A DNA stretch of 45,427 bases, from positions 1 to 45,427 of the forward strand of contig NVXR01000040.1 of assembly GCA_002733995.1 (NCBI GenBank), written 5' to 3'. Position 1 is the stretch's first letter. Every line of letters starts with the position of its first letter. Source of the stretch: Desulfotalea sp. GTDB lineage: Bacteria > Desulfobacterota > Desulfobulbia > Desulfobulbales > Desulfocapsaceae. Below the pieces are notes generated by a model. The model was not told where the DNA came from, made no database searches, and worked only from the letters and a program-made list of their open reading frames with translations. Below, piece after piece: positions 30,632 through 37,230 of this stretch. The position numbers and the translations under genes were made by a program.

Positions 30632-31177
30632 CTATTGTTTTCTATTTATTCCCTTTTTTATAAGCCATATAGCGGTAATGGATACTTTATATTTAACAGC
30701 TATTGACTCTAATGTAAATTCTTTACTTATCATGTCTCTAACATCTAATAAATCAATATCTGATATTTTTGAGTTATGGTGCTTTTCTCCTTTCGTTAAT
30801 GTTATTAGATTATTTGCGTACGCATGAATAACATTCTCTTGGTTAGTACACCATTCCAAATTCAAATAATTATTATCATCCTTTATTCCGTTAATATGAT
30901 TGACTTGATTGACTTTTGGATCGATACTGAGATTAGGTAAAAAAGCATCCGCAACTAATCTATGAACTCTGAATGATTTATGGTTAGCATTATCACATAA
31001 TTTCACCTGTATATATCCCTTACGGTTTTTATGTTGTTTTAATACCCTCCCTTTCCTTAGTGTTTTACTTCCATGCACATTGTTAACATACCTATCTAAA
31101 CTCTTAATAATACCTATCCTACTTACCAAATATAGCCCCTCGTATCCGACTACATCTTTCCATTCTTCTTGAATCAT
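30632..31177 (-). CDS. NUMOD4-HNH homing endonuclease (free-standing)
   Basis: NUMOD4 at about residues 4-30 (EEWKDVVGYEGLYLVSRIG), then VHRLVADAFLPN and the HNH core VNHINGIKDDNNYLNLEWC (about 91-110), and a C-terminal HTH-like part (FTLESIAVKYKVSITAIWLI) for target binding. This is a selfish endonuclease gene between genes of the recombination block. Intron-like features were not seen in the 100-bp flank upstream. Confidence 0.88.
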   Translation of the reverse strand: MIQEEWKDVVGYEGLYLVSRIGIIKSLDRYVNNVHGSKTLRKGRVLKQHKNRKGYIQVKLCDNANHKSFRVHRLVADAFLPNLSIDPKVNQVNHINGIKDDNNYLNLEWCTNQENVIHAYANNLITLTKGEKHHNSKISDIDLLDVRDMISKEFTLESIAVKYKVSITAIWLIKKGINRKQ

Positions 31178-31278
31178 TACAAAACTTTTTAAAACAAACT
31201 TTAAAAGAAATGTGCAGGTAGTTTGTGAACCTCGTTGAATAGAACCGCTAAGTATCTAACACATTGCAATATACAACT

Positions 31279-31527
31279 TTAATTGTTTTGATTGAATTGG
31301 AAACATAGTCTATTTGCTATATGGTTGAACTCTAATGAATCCACGTTAGCGCCTGTCATTTGATTATAATACATTGCCGGAGCTAAGTTAGCCATTGCGT
31401 GAGTGAACTCAGTTAAGTGCTTTTCAAGGTCTTCTGTTGAGATTTGGTTTTCGCAATCGCTGTCTTCATTAAACATTTGAGCAATTTGACTCATTATCTT
31501 GATTGTAAATTCATCTTCTTTTTTCAT
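31279..31527 (-). CDS. Hypothetical protein (82 aa)
   Basis: An 82-aa acidic helical protein (MKKEDEFTIKIMSQIAQMFN) ending FNQNN. No recognised family. Between the DUF1367-like gene and the homing endonuclease. Confidence 0.5.
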   Translation of the reverse strand: MKKEDEFTIKIMSQIAQMFNEDSDCENQISTEDLEKHLTEFTHAMANLAPAMYYNQMTGANVDSLEFNHIANRLCFQFNQNN

Positions 31528-31537
31528 CTTTCTTTAT

Positions 31538-31951
31538 TTAATAATACTGATCTATATATTCCGCTATTCCTTCTTTAGTTAACGGGAAGTATTTTATTAT
31601 TTCATCCAGAATCCTATCGTAGAACTCTGAGAATTGTACCGCATCCATCTTAGAAAAACTAATGCTTTCGGCTTCTATTACGGTTTCGCCTTTTATCGTT
31701 ACTCTAGTGGTATAGAATCCAGCCGATACAGTCAAGTCCCTACGTAGGTGATCCATATTATTATAGACTTCCTGGTTCTCGTATACCACCTTCATCAAAG
31801 CAAAGAACTTACGTAAGAACTTTATGTTCCTAGAGTTCTTTACTTCAAAGTAATATTCCTTTCCTGCTTTTAGCTTTCTTGCTACCTCATAGTCCGAAGG
31901 ATAAGCAATAGAAAACTTATTGTCCAATCCTTTTATAAGACATATTTTCAT
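31538..31951 (-). CDS. DUF1367/NinB-like recombination protein (137 aa)
   Basis: A 137-aa protein with RNIKFLRKFFALMKVVYEN, HLRRDLTVSAGFYTTRV and SFSKMDAVQFSEFYDRI, the usual order of the DUF1367-type phage proteins. These occur beside Sak/Erf annealing genes as here. Start overlaps the upstream gene as ATGA. Probably acts in phage recombination, which is an inference from context. Confidence 0.65.
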   Translation of the reverse strand: MKICLIKGLDNKFSIAYPSDYEVARKLKAGKEYYFEVKNSRNIKFLRKFFALMKVVYENQEVYNNMDHLRRDLTVSAGFYTTRVTIKGETVIEAESISFSKMDAVQFSEFYDRILDEIIKYFPLTKEGIAEYIDQYY

Positions 31952-32187
31952 TTATTGTTTATTTCAAACTCTCGATCTGTTAATTGTTTCTTTGCTTTCA
32001 AATACACCTTTAGTAATTCGCAATGCCTTGGGTCTTCTTTGTACTTGCAAGTCTTTACACTTATCCGTGTGTACATCTGGTGCTGCAAATCGTTTTGAAT
32101 CTGGTGGTAGATTTGTGCCGGCATAACACAGGTGACGTATTGCTCGCCCTCCATTATGTCCTCCATTAGTTCTTTGTAGCCTCTCAT
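31948..32187 (-). CDS. Hypothetical protein (79 aa)
   Basis: A 79-aa protein (MRGYKELMEDIMEGEQYVTC) with Cys/His positions (CVMP, CKYKEDPRHC) that may bind metal. ATGA overlaps on both sides place it in one translation unit with the Sak-like and DUF1367-like genes, suggesting a recombination accessory. Confidence 0.55.
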   Translation of the reverse strand: MRGYKELMEDIMEGEQYVTCVMPAQIYHQIQNDLQHQMYTRISVKTCKYKEDPRHCELLKVYLKAKKQLTDREFEINNK

Positions 32188-32750
32188 GATAGTAATGCTT
32201 CGTATTTAGTTTGTTGATCCGGTGTCATTTCGTAAGTGGTTAACATTGTTTTCAATGAAGTTCCGGCTTTAGCGTTGTTCGCTGCAATGTCTTTAGTCAT
32301 TTTCTGTAATGGTTCTGGCTCCACTTCTGGTAAATCTTCACCTGCATAGATGTAAAGACCCAATCCGAACATGGCTAAGTTCTTAACTAAGCACCTCATT
32401 ATAGTTTTGTTTATATCAAACATCGTAGCGGCCTCTACAGTCTTCTTTCCGCTCTTAGTGGTATAAGTATAGTCCTCTTTTCTCATAGCCTTATTAGCCC
32501 CGTTCATAACAGGTAGCCACATCTCTAAAGTTTCACCCTCAATACATACAGCGGTGTAACACATATATCCTAATGTCTCATCAAAGGTGTACGGGTTTCC
32601 CTTTTCATCTTTCCATATTTGATAAGTAGCTTCTGGAAATTTATCCTTTACTTTAGCCCAAGCCCAAGCCCAAGATAAATAAGATAGGTTAGATTTCTTT
32701 TCTACCTTATCATTTACATTCAGTTTGCTTAGTGTTTTAAATGTTCCCAT
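32184..32750 (-). CDS. Sak-like single-strand annealing protein (DUF1071)
   Basis: A 188-aa protein with SNLSYLSWAWAWAKVKDKFP, typical of the DUF1071/Sak group of Rad52-like annealing proteins, followed by GYMCYTAVCIEGETLEMWLP and AATMFDINKTIMRCLVKNLA. It would anneal homologous strands coated by SSB in phage recombination and replication. The C-terminal 50 residues are flexible. The RusA resolvase and SSB of the same block complete the pathway. Confidence 0.85.
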   Translation of the reverse strand: MGTFKTLSKLNVNDKVEKKSNLSYLSWAWAWAKVKDKFPEATYQIWKDEKGNPYTFDETLGYMCYTAVCIEGETLEMWLPVMNGANKAMRKEDYTYTTKSGKKTVEAATMFDINKTIMRCLVKNLAMFGLGLYIYAGEDLPEVEPEPLQKMTKDIAANNAKAGTSLKTMLTTYEMTPDQQTKYEALLS

Positions 32751-32756
32751 GGTTTT

Positions 32757-33092
32757 TTAGTTTATTAGTTTGTACTTAATGCCGTCTACCTCCATTACAC
32801 AATCGGTTTTCTTATGTAATAGCGAATAGATTTCCTGTTTCATCGTGTGGTATCTACTCTTTTTTAATAGGTGTAAAGCAAATCCGTTGATCTTAGCATT
32901 CACTCCCATGCCTAACATTAGCTTTTCGAATTGGTCTACGCTAATGGTGTCTTTTTTAAGCGTGTTAGATATAGTTCCGCTACCTAATTTAATATTGTAT
33001 TCGTCCTCTAGAACTCTGACAACCTCGCTCCATGGAATACTCCTTTTGCTTCTGGTTAGCTCTAGTAATGCTTTTGGTGTTATTCTCTTCAT
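32757..33092 (-). CDS. HTH-like regulator (111 aa)
   Basis: A 111-aa basic protein. SWSEVVRVLEDEYNIK then GSGTISNTLKKD and FEKLMLGMG has the look of a five-helix HTH of the Cro/XRE kind (helix 2 and 3 around residues 20-50). The remaining half is beta-hairpin-like. It is the only candidate early regulator in this block, but it is not a lysogenic repressor of the classic peptidase type. Confidence 0.5.
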   Translation of the reverse strand: MKRITPKALLELTRSKRSIPWSEVVRVLEDEYNIKLGSGTISNTLKKDTISVDQFEKLMLGMGVNAKINGFALHLLKKSRYHTMKQEIYSLLHKKTDCVMEVDGIKYKLIN

Positions 33093-33093
33093 G

Positions 33094-33462
33094 TTATTTG
33101 TTTAAAGTGTTTATGTCAATTGCTAGTCCTTGAGGGATTAAACCGAATACATCGAAGTGCCATTCGACTAACTTAGTCACTACCCCATAGTCAAGTTGGT
33201 TATATCTTATTAAATCAAACTCATCTAAAAGCCAGCCATTATTATTAAGATAATCAATTGGCACAAACTTTTCACCATTGACTTCAATCTCTTTTGTTAA
33301 ATCTAGTGGTCTTAGTATTGGTTTGTATGTATCATCAAATCCAAATTGAGGGTCTTCTAATTCATCTAAATAATATCCAGATAAAGGCATTGTGGTTGTT
33401 TTATTCTTTATTCTTAACCCATAAGGTAAGTAAGGTGCTAAATGTTTTAATTCTAATTCCAT
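33094..33462 (-). CDS. Hypothetical phage protein (122 aa)
   Basis: The start is set at ATG 33462 (MELELKHLAPYLPYGLRIKN), because a promoter -7 box overlaps the longer frame. MELKHLAPYLPYGLK-like openings and LNNNGWLLDEFDLI are common in small proteins of Bacteroidota phages, with no known function. Confidence 0.65.
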   Translation of the reverse strand: MELELKHLAPYLPYGLRIKNKTTTMPLSGYYLDELEDPQFGFDDTYKPILRPLDLTKEIEVNGEKFVPIDYLNNNGWLLDEFDLIRYNQLDYGVVTKLVEWHFDVFGLIPQGLAIDINTLNK

Positions 33463-33489
33463 AATCTTAGTTTTAATTGTTTTACTGTG

Positions 33490-33520
33490 CAAATATAATG
33501 TATTCCTTTGTTAATTGAAA
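33490..33520 (-). promoter_or_regulatory. Early promoter with extended consensus
   Basis: TATATTTG (33497-33490) preceded by TTCTTTTCAATTAACAAA. The promoter at 35.52 kb has TTCTTTTCAATTCACAAA and ATTATATTTGC in the same arrangement, spacing differing by two bases. The shared extended sequence marks a class of early promoters. Confidence 0.65.
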
Positions 33521-33536
33521 AGAATCACGGAAGTAT

Positions 33537-33845
33537 TTAGAATATATAATCCTGATTAATGATGTTCATTTGGGTTTCAGCTAGTTTTTTAGTGTCGTAC
33601 ATGTGGCCGTTTTTGATTTCACCGAATACACGTTGGTATCCTGAGTAGATCTTCCCTGTCTTGATATTGGTTATAATATACTTTTCAGTTCTTCCGTACT
33701 CGCTTACTGATAGTTTGCTTTCCGGTTCTTTATCTGGTCGGTACTTAAATATACATACCCCCGCTATTGCAATTAATACTACTACTAAACAAACCGCTGC
33801 TACTATTCCGTTGGGTGTTAATGTTTCTTTTATTATTGGTATCAT
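33537..33845 (-). CDS. Membrane-anchored protein (102 aa)
   Basis: A 102-aa protein with an N-terminal hydrophobic helix (about residues 12-33: GIVAAVCLVVVLIAIAGVCI), a basic boundary (FKYRPDK), and a soluble domain of about 60 residues (YIITNIKTGKIYSGYQRVFG). No family recognised. Confidence 0.55.
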   Translation of the reverse strand: MIPIIKETLTPNGIVAAVCLVVVLIAIAGVCIFKYRPDKEPESKLSVSEYGRTEKYIITNIKTGKIYSGYQRVFGEIKNGHMYDTKKLAETQMNIINQDYIF

Positions 33846-33857
33846 GTCTATTTGGTT

Positions 33858-34052
33858 TTAAGGTATTAATACATTTTTTTCTTCGGATATTTCAAAGTCA
33901 TAATGCCAACTATCCTGAGAGCCGCAACATAGATTGTAACTTATACCGCAATCCTTTACTATGAAACTAACTACTATTCTTTCTTGTTGTTCGGGGTCGG
34001 TTACTAAAAACACCCGTTGTCTTATGTTGAATTTGTTATCTATAATCATCAT
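33858..34052 (-). CDS. Hypothetical protein (64 aa)
   Basis: A 64-aa, beta-rich protein (MMIIDNKFNIRQRVFLVTDP, then VSFIVKDCGISYNLCCGSQD). This pattern is common in Bacteroidota phages and resembles a small SH3-like or barrel fold with no assigned role. Confidence 0.6.
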   Translation of the reverse strand: MMIIDNKFNIRQRVFLVTDPEQQERIVVSFIVKDCGISYNLCCGSQDSWHYDFEISEEKNVLIP

Positions 34053-34058
34053 TTTGTT

Positions 34059-34424
34059 TTAAATTTCAATAAATGTTATTACGCAATAATCTGTTTTGTT
34101 TGCGGATAGTTCGAATTTATGGCTAATGTTACCAATGAACCTAGGGCTATCACCTTTCAAGGCTCCGGTACTTACAATACCATCAAGGATAAATTTAATC
34201 CCGAAACTAATATTATCGTGATCCTTCCGGTTGTCTTTCTTGTACCAGGTTAACAACAAATCAAACTTGGTATTCTTAGGTAGTTTAAAACCCATTGCCT
34301 CCATTGCTACCTTCTTACCTACCTTCTTTTTTAAAGCGGCTGCGGAGTACCTGTTTGCCCTTTCTACGTTTATATACTCATTCAATGTAGGGATGGTACA
34401 TAATATTCTTAGTGAGTATTCCAT
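34059..34424 (-). CDS. rusA: RusA-family Holliday junction resolvase
   Basis: A 121-aa protein with the RusA pattern: PTLNEYINVERANRYSAA near the N-terminus, NRKDHDNISFGIKFILDG (Asp 68, Asp 70, Asp 81) and a later GDSPRF (Asp 92), which provide the metal-binding acids. It cuts four-way junctions in recombining phage DNA before packaging. Coupled by TAATG to the 56-aa gene upstream. Confidence 0.88.
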   Translation of the reverse strand: MEYSLRILCTIPTLNEYINVERANRYSAAALKKKVGKKVAMEAMGFKLPKNTKFDLLLTWYKKDNRKDHDNISFGIKFILDGIVSTGALKGDSPRFIGNISHKFELSANKTDYCVITFIEI

Positions 34425-34594
34425 TAGTTCATATTAACGGGTTCAATTCTTAACATTACTTTCTTCGCTATTTCCTGACTGAATTGTATTAGCTCTTTAA
34501 TGTCCTTTGGCGGCTCCGTTTTCTTCATAATAGTATTAACTATGAAAGGAATATAGGTTTTGATTAACTCGTGGTCGTCTAAATTTTTGTTCAT
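34424..34594 (-). CDS. Small helical protein coupled to RusA (56 aa)
   Basis: ATG 34594 (MNKNLDDHELIKTYIPFIVN) to TAA 34424. Lys-rich, helical, no recognised family. The TAATG overlap with the resolvase gene supports it as a real gene, as does the leader ending AAACAAGATG shared with the next gene upstream. Confidence 0.6.
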   Translation of the reverse strand: MNKNLDDHELIKTYIPFIVNTIMKKTEPPKDIKELIQFSQEIAKKVMLRIEPVNMN

Positions 34595-34624
34595 CTTGTT
34601 TTGTTTTAGTTGTTTGTAATGTTA

Positions 34625-34924
34625 TTAAGTTTCATTGGCTATCACGTAATCAAAGTCTTGTCTTAACCAAAGGGAATGCATATCTCCATCTAATCTGTAT
34701 GCTGTTTCCCCATTGAATGTATTGGTGTTATCCGTTATGATACACTCTTCTCCATTGGATAGTATCTTTGTTCCAATAGCCAACGAAACGATAACACTAT
34801 CTACGGGTAATGATTGGTCAAGTTCTTCTTTTAGCATCTGTATTCTACTATCCCTCGCAGGTGAAGCACGTACTTTGCTTTCTAAATCCTTTATATATAA
34901 TTCAATTATATCTATTTTTTTCAT
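34625..34924 (-). CDS. Hypothetical protein (99 aa)
   Basis: A 99-aa protein: a helical N-terminal 45 residues (MKKIDIIELYIKDLESKVRA), then a beta-rich part (IGTKILSNGEECIITDNTN). Its leader contains copy B of the repeated hairpin element. No family recognised. Confidence 0.5.
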   Translation of the reverse strand: MKKIDIIELYIKDLESKVRASPARDSRIQMLKEELDQSLPVDSVIVSLAIGTKILSNGEECIITDNTNTFNGETAYRLDGDMHSLWLRQDFDYVIANET

Positions 34925-34969
34925 CTTGTTTTGTTTTAGTTGTTATTGGTTTTGATAGTTGTTAATATT

Positions 34970-35008
34970 ATGCTCCCTTCATCAATGTGGGTAGCATGTT
35001 TGTTTCGT
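34970..35008 (-). promoter_or_regulatory. Repeated hairpin element, copy B
   Basis: Minus strand: ACGAAACAAAC (35008-34998), then ATGCTACCC, loop ACATTGATGAA, GGGAGCAT and AA. The stem is 8 bp with one bulged A at the same place as in copy A (12040-12063). The loop CATTGATG is the exact complement of the copy A loop CATCAATG. Lies about 45 nt before the 99-aa gene. Confidence 0.6.
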
Positions 35009-35016
35009 GGTTAACA

Positions 35017-35268
35017 TTAGTCTCTTGCGTAGTCTTCAATATTACTCAATGGATCGTCACAAGGTACATCGGCTTCGATTATCCTTACATCTTGTTTCCA
35101 AAGGTCGCCAACCATATCACCAGAATGTTCAAGCTCGTAGTGGATCTCTTTTAGCTTTGCTTGTGCTTCTGCGAATGCTAATGGTTTGTCTTCTGCATCT
35201 AACCTTCCAAAGGTTTCGGAGGGTTGGTCGCTGTTTGCGTTTAGTATTTTGTATCCTGGTACTATCAT
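35017..35268 (-). CDS. Hypothetical acidic protein (83 aa)
   Basis: An 83-aa acidic protein (MIVPGYKILNANSDQPSETF) with a long central helix (FAEAQAKLKEIHYELEHSG). Its size and position near the first early promoter fit an early host-takeover protein, but no family is recognised. Confidence 0.5.
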   Translation of the reverse strand: MIVPGYKILNANSDQPSETFGRLDAEDKPLAFAEAQAKLKEIHYELEHSGDMVGDLWKQDVRIIEADVPCDDPLSNIEDYARD

Positions 35269-35271
35269 GTC

Positions 35272-35484
35272 TTATAGTTTTAACGATTTAATATCTTCAA
35301 TTACTTGAATGTAGATTTGTCTTTTAGTTAGTAAGGAAGTCCTTATGTCTAATAGATCATCTTTAGTTAAGCCGACACGCTCACCTTTTCTTATCTTAGC
35401 AAGACTTTCATTAGATTGATTAATCATGTCGTCAAATGATTCAATCTTGGTTTCGTATTCTGAAATTAATTTTTGCTTAGTCAT
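35272..35484 (-). CDS. First early gene, coiled-coil protein (70 aa)
   Basis: A 70-aa helical protein (MTKQKLISEYETKIESFDDM). First gene after the early promoter, so it is made soon after infection. Its leader TTTAAAACTATAAGATATG is a good example of the recurring start context. Function unknown. Confidence 0.55.
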   Translation of the reverse strand: MTKQKLISEYETKIESFDDMINQSNESLAKIRKGERVGLTKDDLLDIRTSLLTKRQIYIQVIEDIKSLKL

Positions 35485-35513
35485 ATCTTATAGTTTTAAA
35501 TTGTTTTACAAGG

Positions 35514-35543
35514 CAAATATAATACAATTTTGTGAATTGAAAA
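35514..35543 (-). promoter_or_regulatory. First early promoter
   Basis: TATATTTG (35521-35514) is preceded by TTCTTTTCAATTCACAAA. The extended match to the promoter at 33.49 kb supports function. Transcription would start near 35507, about 20 nt before the first early ATG. Confidence 0.7.
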
Positions 35544-35567
35544 GAAAGTAAGGAAAGTTTATTGCAT

Positions 35568-35599
35568 AAAAAAAGGGATAGTAACCAGCTATCCCCTTT
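35568..35599 (-). terminator. Late terminator, second of twin pair
   Basis: GGGATAG and CTATCCC arms with a 7-nt loop, flanked by A and T tracts, with seven T on the minus strand. It shares stem sequence with the terminator at 35650-35680. Confidence 0.9.
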
Positions 35600-35638
35600 A
35601 ATTATTGTTACAATTGCTTAAAATGTAATATTAAGTCA

Positions 35639-35646
35639 CAAATGTA
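35639..35646 (-). promoter_or_regulatory. -7-like box between twin terminators
   Basis: TACATTTG matches TAnnTTTG; a TTG lies 22 nt upstream inside the first terminator. If active, it would give a transcript of about 60 nt ending at the second terminator. Candidate only. Confidence 0.3.
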
Positions 35647-35649
35647 CAC

Positions 35650-35680
35650 AAAAAAAAGGGATAGCTACCAACTATCCCCT
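35650..35680 (-). terminator. Late terminator, first of twin pair
   Basis: CTATCCC and GGGATAG arms with a 7-nt loop, then eight T on the minus strand. Ends the lysis/late transcript 26 bases after the holin gene. Confidence 0.9.
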
Positions 35681-35705
35681 AAAACTAAAACATGAAAACT
35701 AAAAA

Positions 35706-36053
35706 CTATTTTTTACTAAGTCTCTTTAAGGCTCCGTTAATAACCCCACCACTAAAATAAAATGCTACTATCGTTAATATGATATAAAGTAAATTGTCGT
35801 TTGTATGGTTCCAAATTAACTCAGCTAACTCTTTATCCCAATACAATACTGTAATCGCTGCCAAGTGGCTTAAAAGATACACTCCGGCAAACATAAAGGC
35901 TAGATACCTTTGCGCTAATTTAAATGGTTCGTATAACTTTAATAGTTCTGAAAACCTTTTAGCCTTATCGCCTTGGCCGTCTACCATTTTATCTAGTCCC
36001 TTACCTATACCCTCAAGTAGTTTGGCGGGTGTGAATATATTTCCTAATCCCAT
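35706..36053 (-). CDS. Holin, three-TM type
   Basis: A 115-aa protein with a soluble N-terminal 45 residues, then AQRYLAFMFAGVYLLSHLAA (about 47-66) and NLLYIILTIVAFYFSGGVIN (about 87-106), and a basic tail KRLSKK. The pattern fits the 3TM-type holin family common in Bacteroidota phages. It would time lysis by opening the inner membrane. It lies downstream of the endolysin, an order opposite to lambda. Confidence 0.82.
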   Translation of the reverse strand: MGLGNIFTPAKLLEGIGKGLDKMVDGQGDKAKRFSELLKLYEPFKLAQRYLAFMFAGVYLLSHLAAITVLYWDKELAELIWNHTNDNLLYIILTIVAFYFSGGVINGALKRLSKK

Positions 36054-36109
36054 AATTTCTTAACTTTCGGTTTAACCTTTGGTTTTAATAAGTCTTTTAA
36101 TAACGGCAT
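36044..36109 (-). CDS. Possible 21-aa coupling peptide between endolysin and holin
   Basis: MPLLKDLLKPKVKPKVKKLW and a final Asp. Its ATG overlaps the endolysin stop as TAATG, and its TAG lies inside the first codons of the holin gene (36053-36044 overlap). The composition is Lys/Pro-rich. It could couple holin translation to that of the endolysin. Too short to be certain. Confidence 0.4.
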   Translation of the reverse strand: MPLLKDLLKPKVKPKVKKLWD

Positions 36110-36528
36110 TACCACTTTCTTAATTGGAAATGTGCGCCATCCTTACCCCATAAGTCTTGCCCCCATTCTAATTCATAACCGTACTTCTTAGCAACCTTTT
36201 GAAGGTTACGTGCAATAGGTCCTAAGTATTTTAGATCCCAACTAGCCTTTCTATTTACATAAGCGAATATATCAAACGCATTCCCTAAACCGTCCTCCTC
36301 ATCTGGAAGGTGATTAGAGTCTAAAGTCCATGTGATTGGTGACTTATGCACGTCAATAGTTCGGCCTATTGCGTATAGTTCCGCTTGTCTTTTTTTAGTT
36401 CTTCTGCCACCGTCTTTAGGTATTCCAAAGTCGTGCGGGCTTGTTGCTAAACCTTCTGTAATTATCAAAACGAGAATAGACTTTAGCCCGTTCATTCGCT
36501 CTATACTTCTTCTGCTTAGTTTATTCAT
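36109..36528 (-). CDS. Endolysin, peptidase M15 (VanY/L-Ala-D-Glu type)
   Basis: The start is set at ATG 36528 (MNKLSRRSIERMNGLKSILV, 139 aa) because GGAGG lies 7-8 bases before it, while the longer frame starts inside the upstream gene. SNHLPDEEDGLGNAFDI gives zinc ligands His 73 and Asp 86; EWGQD and GAHFQ provide the late acid and His 133. These are the M15 peptidase motifs. The enzyme cuts peptide bonds of peptidoglycan at lysis. No signal peptide, so it needs the holin. Confidence 0.92.
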   Translation of the reverse strand: MNKLSRRSIERMNGLKSILVLIITEGLATSPHDFGIPKDGGRRTKKRQAELYAIGRTIDVHKSPITWTLDSNHLPDEEDGLGNAFDIFAYVNRKASWDLKYLGPIARNLQKVAKKYGYELEWGQDLWGKDGAHFQLRKW

Positions 36529-36734
36529 TTCGGTTCCTCCGTGTTGGTTTGTCTCTTTAGTTTTACTGGATGGGATGTGCTGTATGTAGCGGTGCATCCT
36601 GTCACAAAGATAACTAAAAAAACGATAGAAGCTATAAACATGGATTTACTGCTCCGTTGTACGTGTTCATTGTATGGAGGCTCACCACGGAAATCCCTTG
36701 AATCATTTATGAATTTTATTGTTTGCTTATCCAT
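36525..36734 (-). CDS. Lysis lipoprotein, o-spanin-like (69 aa, or 38 aa)
   Basis: MFIASIVFLVIFVTGCTATY contains a type II signal with lipobox VTGC. As written, 31 hydrophilic residues precede it; a start at ATG 36641 gives a classical 38-aa lipoprotein with a short mature part rich in basic residues. It overlaps the endolysin ATG as ATGA. Small lipoproteins next to endolysins are typical outer-membrane spanin subunits. Confidence 0.6.
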   Translation of the reverse strand: MDKQTIKFINDSRDFRGEPPYNEHVQRSSKSMFIASIVFLVIFVTGCTATYSTSHPVKLKRQTNTEEPK

Positions 36735-36739
36735 ACCCC

Positions 36740-36937
36740 CTATAATAATCTATCTATTGTTGATTGGTATTTATCTAATGCCGCTTGATACCATACTAAA
36801 TTCTTTTGACTTTCTGTTGTGATCTGTTTTCTTTCGTTTCGTTCTCTATTCCAACCGTAAGCCATGAAACTAATTATAAATATAAAGAGTCCCTCTCTTG
36901 AAATACCCTCTACTAAACTATCTATTAATAACTCCAT
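36740..36937 (-). CDS. i-spanin-like or holin-like membrane protein (65 aa)
   Basis: A 65-aa protein with an N-terminal hydrophobic segment (LFIFIISFMAYGW, about residues 17-29) followed by a charged helical tail (NRERNERKQITTESQKNLVW). The design of membrane anchor plus helical tail, next to a lysis lipoprotein, fits an inner-membrane spanin. It overlaps the upstream membrane gene by 13 bp. Confidence 0.5.
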   Translation of the reverse strand: MELLIDSLVEGISREGLFIFIISFMAYGWNRERNERKQITTESQKNLVWYQAALDKYQSTIDRLL

Positions 36938-37230
36938 CTTCTAAAAGGTCTTATATACATTGAAACAACGGTTATAAACGAGTATGTTACTGATCTAAAT
37001 AATTGATTATCCCTTTGTAACTCTTCCAAAAGTAATATATCTCCGAAGAAATTAGGCAATACAAACATTAAACCTATAACCCAATTATCATTTTTAGTGT
37101 ATTTAAATATAATATAAATTACTAGTACCCATGTAAATGATTCAATTAGATTAGCGTATTGAGACCATGCAACCCCTACACGGCTACCGATTGTAACCAT
37201 TATTAACAAGAATACTAGTAAGTTTTTCAT
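36925..37230 (-). CDS. Membrane protein of lysis block (101 aa)
   Basis: A 101-aa protein with about three hydrophobic segments (residues 4-20, 31-45, 50-66) and a short weak fourth. Could be a second holin, an antiholin, or another envelope protein. Its ATG directly follows the stop of the 86-aa gene. Confidence 0.55.
   Translation of the reverse strand: MKNLLVFLLIMVTIGSRVGVAWSQYANLIESFTWVLVIYIIFKYTKNDNWVIGLMFVLPNFFGDILLLEELQRDNQLFRSVTYSFITVVSMYIRPFRRWSY

Noticed and set aside
32757..33092. Lysogeny repressor
   Set aside because: Only a weak HTH pattern, no dimerisation/peptidase domain, no divergent promoter pair and no integrase in the genome.
36109..36597. Longer endolysin start at 36597
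   Set aside because: The extra 23 residues come from a frame inside the upstream lipoprotein gene, and the ATG at 36528 has a GGAGG site and is directly followed by the M15 domain.
36605..36612. TATCTTTG as a promoter before the endolysin
   Set aside because: It lies inside the lipoprotein gene with no -33 box. Probably chance in AT-rich DNA.
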